Shown here: piece by piece, positions 5,530-6,246 of the stretch | How the letters are laid out: the number at the start of each line of letters is the position of its first letter | Numbering within the stretch: position 1 is the stretch's first letter | Assembly: GCA_024280195.1 (NCBI GenBank) | Contig: JAJRQP010000368.1 | Span: forward strand, 1 to 6,246 | Direction: 5' to 3' | Length of the DNA: 6,246 nt | DNA from: Bacteroidota bacterium | GTDB taxonomy: Bacteria > Bacteroidota > Bacteroidia > Flavobacteriales_D > Crocinitomicaceae | Notes under the pieces: model-generated | What the model saw: the letters and a program-made list of their open reading frames with translations, nothing else | Databases searched by the model: none | Told to the model about the DNA's origin: nothing | Position numbers and translations under genes: made by a program

Positions 5530-6246
5530 GTGAAGAATTCTTACACTTTAATTGGATTAATGTCAGGCACATCTATGGATGGGTTTGATATTGCCTACTG
5601 TTCTTACAAGCAAGAAGAGGACAAGACCTGGCAACTAACTGTATATCAAATAGAAACAACAGCCTACCCAGAAGATATACTCTCAGAATTAAAAAAATCA
5701 ACAAGCTATTCTGCCTCAAAACTATTAGAATTAGACAAGAAGTTAGGGCATTATTTTGCAGAAAAAGTAAACACCTTTATTCTGAAAAATGAAATTGATA
5801 AAAAGAAGATCGATGCAATTGCTTCTCATGGTCATACTATTTTTCATCAGCCTGAGAAAGGATACACTTATCAGATAGGTTGCGGTCAGACCCTTTCTTA
5901 TCATTCAGGAATTAATGTAATCAATGATTTTCGCCAGAAAGATGTAATTGCAGGAGGGCAAGGTGCTCCTCTTGTGCCAATAGGAGATAAGTTACTTTTT
6001 TCAAATGAATCAAATTGCTTTTTAAACCTTGGAGGTTTTGCTAATTGCTGCATCATTGAGAATGAGAATGTAATTGCCTACGATATTTCTCCTGCTAATT
6101 TACCTATGAATAGAGTTGTGAATCAACTAGGTTTAGAATATGATGATAATGGTGAATTAGCAAAGTCTGGATCAATCGACGAAAAGGGATTGAAATTACT
6201 AAATGAATTGCCCTACTATGATCAAAAACATCCAAAATCCTTGGGG
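5530..6246 (+). CDS. anmK: Anhydro-N-acetylmuramic acid kinase (3' end missing)
   Basis: AnmK phosphorylates and opens 1,6-anhydro-MurNAc to MurNAc-6-phosphate in the cytoplasm, in peptidoglycan recycling. The 239 visible codons run to the window edge without a stop; the family is usually about 350-370 residues, so roughly a third is missing. My translation gives the N-terminal nucleotide-binding motif GLMSGTSMDGFD (9-20), ASHGHTIFHQP (98-108), INDFRQKDVIAGGQGAPLVP (134-153), NLGGFAN (167-173) and YDISPANLP (183-191). The last corresponds to the FDTGPGN region of classical AnmK, whose Asp acts as catalytic base; here the Asp is kept but the following residues differ. The start is GTG at 5530: an in-frame TAA lies at 5524-5526, and the next ATG (5560) falls inside the GLMSGTS motif. 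It is divergent from the dehydrogenase gene, with 66 bases between their starts. Assignment is firm; the variant motif suggests a Bacteroidota-type subfamily. Confidence 0.93.
   Translation, partial: MKNSYTLIGLMSGTSMDGFDIAYCSYKQEEDKTWQLTVYQIETTAYPEDILSELKKSTSYSASKLLELDKKLGHYFAEKVNTFILKNEIDKKKIDAIASHGHTIFHQPEKGYTYQIGCGQTLSYHSGINVINDFRQKDVIAGGQGAPLVPIGDKLLFSNESNCFLNLGGFANCCIIENENVIAYDISPANLPMNRVVNQLGLEYDDNGELAKSGSIDEKGLKLLNELPYYDQKHPKSLG

Noticed and set aside
1..6246. A new defence, mobile or biosynthetic system
   Set aside because: All genes belong to known housekeeping or T9SS families. I found no repeats, transposase, integrase, attachment sites or unknown conserved genes.

Overview
The window looks like a chromosomal segment of an AT-rich, gliding or T9SS-bearing member of the Bacteroidota, most likely Flavobacteriales. 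Three things point there. Two neighbouring genes are type IX secretion/gliding genes found only in that phylum (a PorP/SprF-family protein and GldJ). gldJ is followed by murF, an order I recall from flavobacteria. The promoter-like elements fit the Bacteroidota -7 consensus TAnnTTTG, and no gene shows a clear Shine-Dalgarno sequence.

Layout, left to right. Positions 1-804 (+) hold the 3' part of a PorP/SprF-family outer-membrane protein gene, cut by the window edge. Positions 843-2903 (+) hold gldJ, a large lipoprotein with a formylglycine-generating-enzyme (FGE/SUMF1-type) fold that lacks the catalytic cysteines. A strong intrinsic terminator (2926-2960) follows it. Only 11 bases later murF (2972-4261, +) starts, with a -7-like element directly before its ATG. 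The short gap 4262-4323 contains a hairpin plus T-run terminator oriented for the minus strand. Positions 4324-5463 (-) encode a short-chain-type acyl-CoA dehydrogenase interrupted by one in-frame TAG at codon 118; both halves are otherwise intact. The 66-base divergent gap 5464-5529 holds a perfect TAnnTTTG for the dehydrogenase gene and a weaker candidate for anmK. Positions 5530-6246 (+) hold the 5' part of anmK (anhydro-N-acetylmuramic acid kinase), cut by the right edge.

Functionally the window has three blocks. The first is secretion/gliding machinery at the outer membrane (PorP/SprF-like, GldJ). The second is peptidoglycan metabolism, with murF for the last cytoplasmic step of UDP-MurNAc-pentapeptide synthesis and anmK for recycling anhydroMurNAc. 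The third is an acyl-CoA dehydrogenase that is broken as written. I see no tRNA, rRNA, CRISPR array, insertion sequence or long repeat, and no convincing new multi-gene system. The observations most worth checking are the amber codon in the dehydrogenase gene and the start-abutting promoter-like motifs of murF and anmK.
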